Positions 44,248 through 51,778 of a stretch of 64,000 nucleotides of DNA are shown piece after piece. A model generated the notes under the pieces. That model made no database searches, was not told the origin of the DNA, and saw nothing but the letters and a program-made list of their open reading frames with translations. The DNA is taken from contig JABFRV010000041.1 in assembly GCA_013140975.1 (NCBI GenBank), positions 1 to 64,000 of the forward strand, in the 5' to 3' direction. The translations under genes and the position numbers were made by a program. This DNA comes from Saprospiraceae bacterium. GTDB lineage: Bacteria; Bacteroidota; Bacteroidia; Chitinophagales; Saprospiraceae. Position 1 is the stretch's first letter. The number at the start of each line of letters is the position of its first letter.

Positions 44248-44412
44248 TTACTTTGCTTTGAGCTGCTCAATCTTTTTGTCTAACTCAGAGTCTCTGTATT
44301 CGAAATAAGCATTTATTAGATAGATAAATACGATGAATATGATAGAATACAATAGCCATAAACACAAAGTCTTAAGTGTTGCCTCCGACACTATTGACTT
44401 CTGCTTTTTCAT
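44248..44412 (-). CDS. Small single-pass membrane protein, 54 residues
   Basis: A short open frame (ATG at 44412, TAA at 44248-44250). The protein starts MKKQKSIVSEATLKTL, has one hydrophobic helix (residues ~16-36, LCLWLLYSIIFIVFIYLINA) and ends in a charged amphipathic helix (DSELDKKIEQLKAK). The composition (basic start, clean TM, charged tail) is protein-like rather than random. It sits between paralogue B and the TPR-HTH regulator in the same orientation, 142 nt after the regulator's stop. No function can be assigned; a small regulator or stabiliser of a membrane partner is one possibility. Confidence 0.5.
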   Translation of the reverse strand: MKKQKSIVSEATLKTLCLWLLYSIIFIVFIYLINAYFEYRDSELDKKIEQLKAK

Positions 44413-44554
44413 CCCGTATCTTGGTCTTTAAAAAAATACAAAGCATATTTTACTACGCAAAGTATGATAATGGAATGTTCAAAACCTAGAAAAGAGGCTC
44501 TACAAGAAATCTACATTTGAAAAACTGAAGTTACAAACGACTGAAAATCAATTA

Positions 44555-46258
44555 TTAAGAATCGGCTTTTATTAACTTTTTATGCAATCGCCAACGTGCC
44601 TGGTGCACAGATTTACTTGAAATCCCCAAAATTTTAGCTGCCTCTCGGTCACTTAGTCCTAACTTTTCAAGTGCCATCAATCGTAAATCAGCCGGACTTG
44701 TGTTTTTATGAATATTTCTTTGTTCATCCAGATAGCCAGGATACACCTTTTCAAATAAGTTACGAAAAGTTAACCATGCTTCTTCTGTGAGAAGAGTGCT
44801 ATGTGTGAGCGCTTCTAAAAACTCATTTCGCTCTCCGGAATTCATGAGTCTTTCATTCTCGGCTTGGAGCCTTTCTGCCAGTTCCGATTTTTCACGAATA
44901 TTCGCCGTGAATGAATTGAGCGCATTTCTCGCAGATTCTAATTGCAGAATTGAAAGCTTCTGCTTATAAGAAAGCTTTCTATAATTGACATAACTAAGTA
45001 TTAATAAAAATAACAAAGTAAGAAATGTAGAATTACGCAACAATTTATTTCTTTCTTTTTCATTCTCAATCATAAGAATTTGTTGCGTGTATTTTTGCGC
45101 ATCATGAAGTTGCTGGATCTTATTCAATTTATTAGCATCATTTCGCCGATCAAGACTGTCCCGGACAAGATTCGCATAATTCTTATATTTAAGGGCTTCT
45201 GGATAATTACTTTTCATTGCAAAATATTGTGAAGCAGACTCAAAATAATTCAGGTTCTTGAAATAATATTCTTCCGACTTACCATTCACTTTAAAAATCT
45301 CCTCCATTTTTTCGAGCAAAGAGAATACCTGATCCATCTTACCTAATTTAAGCTTGGTAGAAATTAGAATCGGTAACATGTCGTATAGAGTCTGTGTATC
45401 ACCTTTTATTAGTTCATAACCCTTATCCGCAATGATCTCACCTTCAGAAAATTTTCCTTGCTCTGTTAGCATTGTAGCAATGTCAATGGAAACTATTCCT
45501 TGCCAGGTACTACAAAATTTGACTTGATCGGGCTTATAACTTGGACAATTCTGCATCGTCTCGAAGATTTCCCAGGAATACTCCAATCCTTTTTCATAGT
45601 TTTTCTTTTTTTGATAAATAGTCTCTATGTGGTTCTTAATATATGTCCAGTATACCAACCCTTTAATTGTTGGCTCAGCATATTTTTCGGCTGTTAATAA
45701 AATATCCAGTGCTTTATTGTAATTATCTAAATTATAGATGAATTTTCCAGAATGAAACAACAATTGGTCAATATCATACGGTTTAAAGTTCTCAAAACCC
45801 AATTGCGTCATTCTATCTAAATCTTTCAAGATACCGGAATACAACTGTTCATAAGTAATCTCTTTTAAATCAAATTGAGAAAATAGAATGTAATGTTCTG
45901 CTACTACTTGTTCAATTTCCAGGCCAGCATGTACCGCTTCATTCTTTAAGTCCTCCACAAGTGCTGCCATCTCAGTATTGCTAAACTTCATATTTTCTCG
46001 TTGCAAGAAATACTCGTATCGCAACGCCCAGCTGGTTCTATTGTCTTTTTCCTTTTGGGTGATAAACATCAAAGCATGGTAACTTTCAAAAAATGAAGCA
46101 GTGTCTAGTAATTCGAGATTTAAGCTTTGTACATATTGAAAACGTTGATCAGGATTCATTTTGTAAAAATTATCCAGATCCAGATCTGTTATCTTTGCTT
46201 CAGTGAGTTGCAAGAGATTGCAACACAATATAGTTAGAATCGATTTGATTCGTTTCAA
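44555..46258 (-). CDS. TPR membrane protein with C-terminal LuxR-like helix-turn-helix
   Basis: 567 residues. A signal-like N-terminus (ILTILCCNLLQLTEA) is followed by ~340 residues of TPR-type helices (KALDILLTAEKYAEPTIKGL; GLEYSWEIFETMQNC; ALKYKNYANLVRDSLD). A transmembrane helix (~412-428, TFLTLLFLLILSYVNY), a cytoplasmic coiled coil and a C-terminal HTH (LRLMALEKLGLSDREAAKIL, GISSKSVHQARWRLHKKL) follow. This architecture is common in Bacteroidota: a periplasmic TPR sensor linked to a DNA-binding head. It is upstream of, and in the same orientation as, the small membrane protein and the two secreted paralogues, so it may control them. The ligand is unknown. Confidence 0.85.
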   Translation of the reverse strand: MKRIKSILTILCCNLLQLTEAKITDLDLDNFYKMNPDQRFQYVQSLNLELLDTASFFESYHALMFITQKEKDNRTSWALRYEYFLQRENMKFSNTEMAALVEDLKNEAVHAGLEIEQVVAEHYILFSQFDLKEITYEQLYSGILKDLDRMTQLGFENFKPYDIDQLLFHSGKFIYNLDNYNKALDILLTAEKYAEPTIKGLVYWTYIKNHIETIYQKKKNYEKGLEYSWEIFETMQNCPSYKPDQVKFCSTWQGIVSIDIATMLTEQGKFSEGEIIADKGYELIKGDTQTLYDMLPILISTKLKLGKMDQVFSLLEKMEEIFKVNGKSEEYYFKNLNYFESASQYFAMKSNYPEALKYKNYANLVRDSLDRRNDANKLNKIQQLHDAQKYTQQILMIENEKERNKLLRNSTFLTLLFLLILSYVNYRKLSYKQKLSILQLESARNALNSFTANIREKSELAERLQAENERLMNSGERNEFLEALTHSTLLTEEAWLTFRNLFEKVYPGYLDEQRNIHKNTSPADLRLMALEKLGLSDREAAKILGISSKSVHQARWRLHKKLIKADS

Positions 46259-47026
46259 TGGAGGTTTGTTGGCAACAGCGAATATGGGGTTTTTTTAGGA
46301 AAATAAAAAATTTAATTCGCTCAATTCAAAGAACTATGATATGCTGTACATTTAATCTCTCATAAATAAATATTATTTGCATATATACTGTTCTAATTTG
46401 ACAGCTGGAAGTATAGACATATAAGTTTAGTTCCTTCTACCTGTTCAGTCTTTCCCTGAACCTTGAATATTACACGTGTCGAAGTGAAGTCTCCCGGTCA
46501 GAACTTAATATCCGGTTGTCAAGTCGAATTGGCCAGATATCAATCCTATTCTAAGTTTCGAATGTCAATAAATTATAACTTTGTAACTTACCAGAGGATT
46601 GTCTACAACCGTAATTATTCAAAATTAGGTATTTCAGTCTCTTTTTATAAGCACGCCGGAAAGCGTAAAGAATTTCCGGATCGTAAAGAATTAAAGAAAT
46701 GTTGCCCAGAAAATTCTATTAAACTTGGCCTAAAGAATGTTCTTTCAATTCGGGATCTTGCAAGGAATGGGATAACAGTATAATTTATTGGAATAAATTG
46801 AATTAAAAAACAAAGCTGCCCACAACAATGTATAATCGATTATGTTCCTATAGGGTCGTATTGCAAAAAGACCCTCTGTTGTGAATAATTATAAATAGCA
46901 ATTTCAAAACAATCAAAAAACAAATGCTGATACGCGAATTAACATGCTTGATTGAACCTGCTAATTGTAGTTTATCTTTCAAAAAGTACAGGTAATATTC
47001 TTTTTCAATTTTTTATAAGAACATAA
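46259..47026. other. Long intergenic region, possible structured element, no convincing gene
   Basis: 768 nt between divergent genes. An open frame at 46463-46783 (106 codons) can only start at TTG, has no recognisable domain and is not accepted as a gene. No TAnnTTTG box is obvious before the bestrophin gene. A nested inverted-repeat structure occupies 46821-46883 and is listed separately. Confidence 0.5.
46821..46883. other. Possible three-way-junction RNA or DNA structure
   Basis: An outer stem CACAACA (46821-46827) / TGTTGTG (46877-46883) encloses two inner helices: the palindrome ATAATCGATTAT (46832-46843) and AGGGTC (46852-46857) / GACCCT (46870-46875). Together they could fold into a three-way junction in the leader of the bestrophin gene, ending 143 nt before its ATG. 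It does not match a riboswitch class I know. Confidence 0.35.
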
Positions 47027-48010
47027 ATGTATACGAAGAAAAATTATGGCTTTTGGATGACTTTCAACTGGTCAAAAAAACCATTTATTATAGGGTTATT
47101 ATATTCCGGAATTATCTGTTTATTGACTTATTATTTCCAACTTTCAATATCTCTGCCCTGGCAACCAATAGGAGTAATTGGTATTGCAGTTGCATTCTAT
47201 TTGGGTTTTAAAAACAATAGCTCTTATGATAGAACATGGGAAGCGAGAAAAATTTATGGCGGAATTGTTAACGATAGCAGATCAATTGGTGTTGCTATAG
47301 CTTCTTTTGTGCAAGGTGATAATGCAGATGTAATTAAAAAAGAATTAATTTACAGACACATTGCATGGCTCACCGCTCTTCGCCACCAACTTCGGTTAAG
47401 CAAGCCATGGGAACATATAGAAAATAGAATAAATGGAATGTACGCACCGGTTGTGTGTGAAGATTATGACAACAAACTTCATAAAGAGTTATCCGAATAC
47501 CTTTCTGAAGCAGAAGTCATAGAATTAAACTCTACTACGAATAGAGCTACTCAAATTTTAAAGAAACAATCGGAAAGATTTCAAGAACTGAAAAACAGTG
47601 GATACTTTGATGATTTTAGGCATATGGAATTTCATAAGCACATCAACAATCTGTATGATGGGCAAGGCAAAGCTGAAAGGATTAAAAATTTCCCTTTTCC
47701 AAGACAATACGCATCAACAGCTCTTTGGTTAACTCTCGTATTCTGTACAATTGTTCCATTCGGATTACTTGAAATCTTTACCGGAAATATTTGGAGTCAG
47801 ATTTTTTGTTCTATTATGTCTGCACTCATTATTTGGGTATTTTTTCTTATGGAAAAAATCGGAGATTATTCGGAAAATCCATTTGAAGGCACCTACAATG
47901 ATGTCCCAATAACTTCTATTTCAGTCGGGATTGAGATTGATTTAAGAGAAATGATAAACGACAAAAATATTCCGCTTCCGGTAGTGGCTGAAAATGGTTT
48001 TTTAATGTAG
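47027..48010 (+). CDS. Bestrophin-family (UPF0187) membrane channel
   Basis: 327 residues. The bacterial bestrophin pattern is present: FNWSKKPFIIGLLYSG, LPWQPIGVIGIAVAFYLGFK, then NNSSYDRTWEARKIYGGIVN, and a second membrane block near ~230-275 (PRQYASTALWLTLVFCTIVP; SALIIWVFFLMEKIGDY). The ending ENPFEGTYNDVPITSIS (the family's conserved ENPF) is followed by EIDLREMIND. Members form pentameric ion channels (bacterial homologues conduct cations) in the inner membrane. The gene appears monocistronic, with hairpins downstream at 48063-48123. Confidence 0.92.
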   Translation: MYTKKNYGFWMTFNWSKKPFIIGLLYSGIICLLTYYFQLSISLPWQPIGVIGIAVAFYLGFKNNSSYDRTWEARKIYGGIVNDSRSIGVAIASFVQGDNADVIKKELIYRHIAWLTALRHQLRLSKPWEHIENRINGMYAPVVCEDYDNKLHKELSEYLSEAEVIELNSTTNRATQILKKQSERFQELKNSGYFDDFRHMEFHKHINNLYDGQGKAERIKNFPFPRQYASTALWLTLVFCTIVPFGLLEIFTGNIWSQIFCSIMSALIIWVFFLMEKIGDYSENPFEGTYNDVPITSISVGIEIDLREMINDKNIPLPVVAENGFLM

Positions 48011-48062
48011 ATCATACGTGTCCAAAATATATTCCAAATAAGTGGCTATCAAGCGAATATAT

Positions 48063-48123
48063 TTTTAACCCTAAACTTTAGTTTGGGGTTAAAAGATGCT
48101 TATAAATAAAGGGCTTCAGCCCT
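48063..48123. terminator. Two hairpins after the bestrophin gene
   Basis: The first (48063-48094) is TTTTAACCC-T-AAAC, loop TTTA, GTTT-G-GGGTTAAAA, a 14-bp stem with one G-T pair. The second (48110-48123) is AGGGC-TTCA-GCCCT. Both could stop transcription, but neither has a T-run; the paired AACCC/GGGCTTCAGCCC layout also looks like dispersed palindromic repeats. The rest of the gap to 48272 holds a near-consensus TATCTTTA about 30 nt before the pirin start. Confidence 0.5.
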
Positions 48124-48272
48124 GAAATAAATAATTATATTGGACGGTTGTAAATGTAGATATGAATTCAACGATTCTCAATCATCAGATTTTCATATGC
48201 TATCTCCTATTTTTATATTCCTAAGATTTCTAAACTGACCTATCTTTACAAAATAATATTAAAGCAAATAAT

Positions 48273-49151
48273 ATGGAACGGAAAGAATTTTTAAAATCAG
48301 CAATTCTTACAGGCGCAGTTGGGGCTATTGCTCCACAATTGCTCAATGCAAAAAATAGCGAGACTGAAAAATCAACCTACGATACTTTAATGCAACAAGT
48401 AGGCTTTAATCATTTACCAAATAAAGAGAATAAAACAATGAATTCCGTAATTCACAAAGCAGGTACTCGTGGTGATGCCAACCACGGTTGGTTACACAGC
48501 AAACACTCATTTAGTTTTGCCAATTATTACAACCCTGAAAGAATGCACTTTGGCGTGCTAAGAGTTTTAAATGACGATATTGTTGCACCCGGAATGGGTT
48601 TTGGCACACACCCCCACGACAACATGGAAATTATTTCCATTCCATTGGAAGGAGATTTAGAACACAAAGACAGTATGGGAAATGTAGCCGTAATCAAACA
48701 AGGTGATGTACAAGTTATGAGTGCAGGAACAGGCATTACCCATTCTGAATACAATAAAAATAAAAATAAAGAAGTCAAATTTCTTCAAATCTGGTTATTC
48801 CCCAACAAGAAGAATGTAACTCCACGATACGACCAAATTTCAATCAGAGATATTGAAATAGAAAACAAGTTTTATCAGGTTCTTTCTCCTAATAAAGACG
48901 ATCATGGAGTGTGGATAAATCAAGATGCCTGGTTCCATTTAGGAAAATTCAAAAAAGGAATTTCTGATGAATACAAAATTAAAAAAGCAGGAAATGGTGT
49001 TTACGTATTTATCCTGGAAGGCGAAGTAGAAATAAACAACGAAAAGCTATCCAAAAGAGATGGAATGGGTGTCTGGGATACAGACTCAATAAAAGTAAAA
49101 GCATCCGAAAACGCTCGTGTACTTTTAATGGAAATACCGATGAGTATTTAA
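48273..49151 (+). CDS. Pirin-family cupin protein with an N-terminal export-like signal
   Basis: 292 residues. Residues ~58-292 are a pirin/YhhW-type bicupin: AGTRGDANHGWLHSKHSFSF, FGVLRVLNDDIVAPGMGFG, the metal-binding HPHDNMEIISIPLEGDLEH, DVQVMSAGTGITHSE and FLQIWLFPNKKNV. The His/His/Glu ligands of the N-terminal cupin appear present. The first ~27 residues (MERKEFLKSAILTGAVGAIA, PQLLNA) look like a Tat signal with RK in place of RR. Such pirins act as quercetinase-like dioxygenases or redox-sensing proteins, usually in the cytoplasm; export would change that role. An internal Met near residue 55 could start a normal cytoplasmic pirin, so both forms are possible. Confidence 0.88.
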   Translation: MERKEFLKSAILTGAVGAIAPQLLNAKNSETEKSTYDTLMQQVGFNHLPNKENKTMNSVIHKAGTRGDANHGWLHSKHSFSFANYYNPERMHFGVLRVLNDDIVAPGMGFGTHPHDNMEIISIPLEGDLEHKDSMGNVAVIKQGDVQVMSAGTGITHSEYNKNKNKEVKFLQIWLFPNKKNVTPRYDQISIRDIEIENKFYQVLSPNKDDHGVWINQDAWFHLGKFKKGISDEYKIKKAGNGVYVFILEGEVEINNEKLSKRDGMGVWDTDSIKVKASENARVLLMEIPMSI

Positions 49152-49287
49152 TATTTGTCGACAGAAGATCATTCTATCAGTAGATAAAATTAAAATTATT
49201 TTACATGACTACAAAATGGATGCTTCAATAAAAGTATCTATCACTATTATTGACAAGCACAATACCGAAATTATATTGATTCATCAA

Positions 49288-49956
49288 TTAATCAAAAACT
49301 ACAAAGATATTTTCTGCAAATTTTTGACTAACACTTGATTGCTGTCCATTAACTTCTATTAGCATCATGGCATCATAATCCTGTCTTGACAATACTTTTA
49401 TTTCATTGTTTATACCCAATCCCACTTTTACAACATATTGCAAAAAAGAATTTGAGTTATCTTTTACTGCTATCATCTTACAGGATTTTCCAACTGCAAT
49501 CTCAGCTAGTGTGGTTTTGTGTTGAACCTTGAACTTCCCTTCCTTATTGGGTATTGGATCTCCGTGTGGATCGAACTCCGGATAATCCAAAAACTTTTCC
49601 AATTTATCGATTAATTTATCTGATTTTATATGTTCCAATTGTTCGGCGACATCATGAACCTCATCCCAGCTAAAATCTAATTTTTCATACAAAAAAGTTT
49701 CCCATATACGATGCTTTCGAATGATTTCTAAAGCGATTTTGGTTCCTTGATTTGTTAAGTTTATTTTTCCATATTTTTCATAACTAACAAGTCCTTTTTC
49801 TTTCAACTTTTTAAGCATATCATTTGCCGTAGCAGGTTTTACAGCCAAATGACTTGCCAATTCATTAGTGCCTGCTTCAGAATTTGCATTTTCCAAAACA
49901 AGCTTAATCAATGTTTTTAAGTAATTTTCTTCCGTATGACTTAGTAATGCATTCAA
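49288..49956 (-). CDS. DtxR/MntR-family metal-dependent transcriptional regulator
   Basis: 222 residues: an N-terminal winged HTH (HTEENYLKTLIKLVLENANS; AVKPATANDMLKKLKEKGLV), a metal-binding dimerisation domain (IIRKHRIWETFLYEKLDFSW; DEVHDVAEQLEHIKSDKL), and a C-terminal FeoA/SH3-like domain (TTLAEIAVGKSCKMIAVKD). In HDVAEQLEH, Glu occupies the place of the DtxR cysteine, as in MntR, which hints at manganese rather than iron sensing; the Asn in TEENYL, at the place of another ligand, leaves this open. It diverges from the di-heme/Rieske/porin operon. The shared region contains promoters in both directions and a perfect inverted repeat, so it likely represses that operon when metal is bound. 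Confidence 0.9.
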   Translation of the reverse strand: MNALLSHTEENYLKTLIKLVLENANSEAGTNELASHLAVKPATANDMLKKLKEKGLVSYEKYGKINLTNQGTKIALEIIRKHRIWETFLYEKLDFSWDEVHDVAEQLEHIKSDKLIDKLEKFLDYPEFDPHGDPIPNKEGKFKVQHKTTLAEIAVGKSCKMIAVKDNSNSFLQYVVKVGLGINNEIKVLSRQDYDAMMLIEVNGQQSSVSQKFAENIFVVFD

Positions 49957-49974
49957 TCGTACTTAAAATTTTGA

Positions 49975-49982
49975 CAAAGATA
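49975..49982 (-). promoter_or_regulatory. -7 promoter box of the DtxR-family gene
   Basis: The minus strand reads TATCTTTG (TAnnTTTG), 18 nt before the ATG at 49956. Confidence 0.6.
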
Positions 49983-50004
49983 AGAAATTAATCAAACTTT
50001 ATTT

Positions 50005-50020
50005 GTTAGATACCTCTAAC
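50005..50020. promoter_or_regulatory. Candidate DtxR/MntR operator
   Basis: GTTAGA-TACC-TCTAAC is a perfect 6-bp inverted repeat that resembles the core of DtxR/IdeR/MntR boxes (TTAG...CTAA). It lies between the TTTG (-33, 50002-50005) and TATATTTG (-7, 50026-50033) elements of the di-heme operon and about 50 nt from the regulator start. A bound regulator would block RNA polymerase. Confidence 0.65.
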
Positions 50021-50025
50021 TTTTA

Positions 50026-50033
50026 TATATTTG
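50026..50033 (+). promoter_or_regulatory. -7 promoter box of the di-heme/Rieske/porin operon
   Basis: TATATTTG (TAnnTTTG) lies 20 nt after a TTTG -33 element (50002-50005) and 21 nt before the ATG at 50055. The TTG that would give the longest frame (50031) lies inside this box, so it is not the start. Confidence 0.65.
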
Positions 50034-50054
50034 CCTAATCTTACCATACAATAC

Positions 50055-51266
50055 ATGTTTAAGCAATTAAAACCAACATATATAATAGTATCCATCCTTA
50101 TCTCATCGATTGTGTTCTTAGTCGCCTGCTCTGAACTTGAGCCTGCAGCACCTGCTGACGAAGACATATTAGATGGACCACTTGAAGGTCTAACGAATGC
50201 ACAAAGCGCACAATTCCTTGCAGGAGATATTGCATTTAATGATGAAATATTTACAAAAGACAAAGGGCTTGGTCCTGTCTTTGTTGCTACGAGTTGCGGC
50301 AGCTGTCATGCCGGAGATGGAAAAGGAACACCGTTCACTACTCTTACAAGATTTGGTCAAGTTGATCATACAGGAAACAAGTTTTTACATTTAGGTGGAC
50401 CTCAATTACAGAACAGATCGATTCCAGGATTTAATCCGGAAACAATTCCAACAGGTGCTACATTCTCAAAATTTACTCCTCCTGCCAATACCGGATTAGG
50501 TTTTATAGAATTGGTTCCGGATTCTGCAATTCTTGCTTTGTCAGATCCAAATGATATGAATGGTGATGGAATATCCGGAGTGCCAAACTGGAACACAGTT
50601 CCTTCATATGTTGATATTCTGGAAAATGCGATTTCACAAAATGGCAAATACATCTGCCGCCTTGGCAAAAAGGCATCTACTTTCAATTTATTACAACAAA
50701 CAGTAAATGCTTATAATCAGGATATAGGAATAACTTCAACTTTTAATCCAATCGATGTTTATTCCGGACACAGCATTGATCCCGAAGTATCTGACAAAAC
50801 GGTAAGAGATGTCGTAGCATATCTACAAATGCTAAAAGCTCCTATACAAAGAGAAACAGAAAATGTAGAAATTGAGAATGGTAAAAATTTATTTATTCAA
50901 ATAAAATGTGCAGCCTGTCATGTTCCACAATTGCAAACAGACTTCTCCATTATATCTGCTTTATCATATAAAACATTTTATCCTTACACCGATTTGTTAT
51001 TACATGACATGGGTAGTGATCTGGATGATGGCTATACGGAAGGAAGTGCGAAAACCTATGAATGGCGCACACCCCCACTCTGGGGCTTAGGATTATCTCC
51101 CGGATCACAAGGAGGTAAATATTTTTTAATGCACGATGGCCGGGCCAAAAGTATTGAGGAAGCTATAGAAATGCATGGAGGAGAAGCAGCGCAGAGCAAA
51201 AACAACTTTCAACAATTGTCAGCTACTGATAAAGAAAAATTAATTCAATTTTTAAAATCCTTATAA
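50055..51266 (+). CDS. Di-heme oxidoreductase-family (DUF1111-like) lipoprotein
   Basis: 403 residues from the ATG at 50055. The lipoprotein signal ends at FLVACS (Cys25), so it is anchored facing the periplasm or outer membrane. Two c-type heme motifs are present: CGSCH (Cys81, Cys84, His85) in VATSCGSCHAGDGKG and CAACH (Cys285, Cys288, His289). The DHOR signatures DGISGVPNW, LLLHDMGSDLDDGYTEGSA, EWRTPPLWGLGLS and MHDGRAKSIEEAIEMHGGEA are clear. These proteins resemble cytochrome c peroxidases but their reaction is not settled; links to metal metabolism are known from context. It starts the operon with the Rieske lipoprotein and porin, under a putative DtxR/MntR operator. Confidence 0.88.
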   Translation: MFKQLKPTYIIVSILISSIVFLVACSELEPAAPADEDILDGPLEGLTNAQSAQFLAGDIAFNDEIFTKDKGLGPVFVATSCGSCHAGDGKGTPFTTLTRFGQVDHTGNKFLHLGGPQLQNRSIPGFNPETIPTGATFSKFTPPANTGLGFIELVPDSAILALSDPNDMNGDGISGVPNWNTVPSYVDILENAISQNGKYICRLGKKASTFNLLQQTVNAYNQDIGITSTFNPIDVYSGHSIDPEVSDKTVRDVVAYLQMLKAPIQRETENVEIENGKNLFIQIKCAACHVPQLQTDFSIISALSYKTFYPYTDLLLHDMGSDLDDGYTEGSAKTYEWRTPPLWGLGLSPGSQGGKYFLMHDGRAKSIEEAIEMHGGEAAQSKNNFQQLSATDKEKLIQFLKSL

Positions 51267-51334
51267 ACATATTCAAAGGATAAATTCTAAAATGCAAACA
51301 GAATTACTAGCCAATAAATAAAAATGTTTAAAAA

Positions 51335-51778
51335 GTGAATAGAAAGAAATTTATAAAAACCTGTGGCCTTGCTTGTTTAAGCACAAGTGCATTTGGCCTG
51401 CTCTTACAAAGCTGTAGCGGCAGTAAAATTATTGCAGCGCAAATCGTTGGTGAAAATATTATTGTACCACTTAAGGATTTCGAAATAGTAAAAAAATCTG
51501 AGAAGGCTTATAGAAATTATTTGGTAATACAAAATGAAAAACTAAAATATCCCATCTATATATTTAGATTTTCCGAAAAAGAATATTCAGCATTGTACAT
51601 GCAATGTACTCATCAGGGAGTAGAACTTACTGCATATGGTGACAAATTAGTATGCTCTGCTCATGGCAGCGAATTTGACAACAAAGGCAACGTACAAAAT
51701 TCTCCGGCAAGCAAAGCATTGCGAACATTTCCGGTAATATCAGAAAATAATCAATTAAAGATCTCATTAAAATCATGA
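51335..51778 (+). CDS. Rieske [2Fe-2S] lipoprotein
   Basis: 147 residues starting at GTG (51335). The N-terminus NRKKFIKTCG and hydrophobic AFGLLLQSCSGS give a lipobox with Cys27 (preceded by an RK Tat-like motif, suitable for export of a folded iron-sulfur protein). The Rieske cluster ligands are Cys91 and His93 in MQCTHQGVEL and Cys107 and His110 in LVCSAHGSEF; ALRTFPV follows. It probably passes electrons between the di-heme protein and another carrier at the envelope. It is 68 nt after the di-heme gene and overlaps the porin gene by 4 nt, so all three are one operon. Confidence 0.9.
   Translation: MNRKKFIKTCGLACLSTSAFGLLLQSCSGSKIIAAQIVGENIIVPLKDFEIVKKSEKAYRNYLVIQNEKLKYPIYIFRFSEKEYSALYMQCTHQGVELTAYGDKLVCSAHGSEFDNKGNVQNSPASKALRTFPVISENNQLKISLKS

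Noticed and set aside
46463-46783. 106-codon open frame in the gap before the bestrophin gene
   Set aside because: It can start only at TTG, has no promoter box, signal or recognisable domain, and the surrounding gap looks non-coding; evidence is too weak for a gene.
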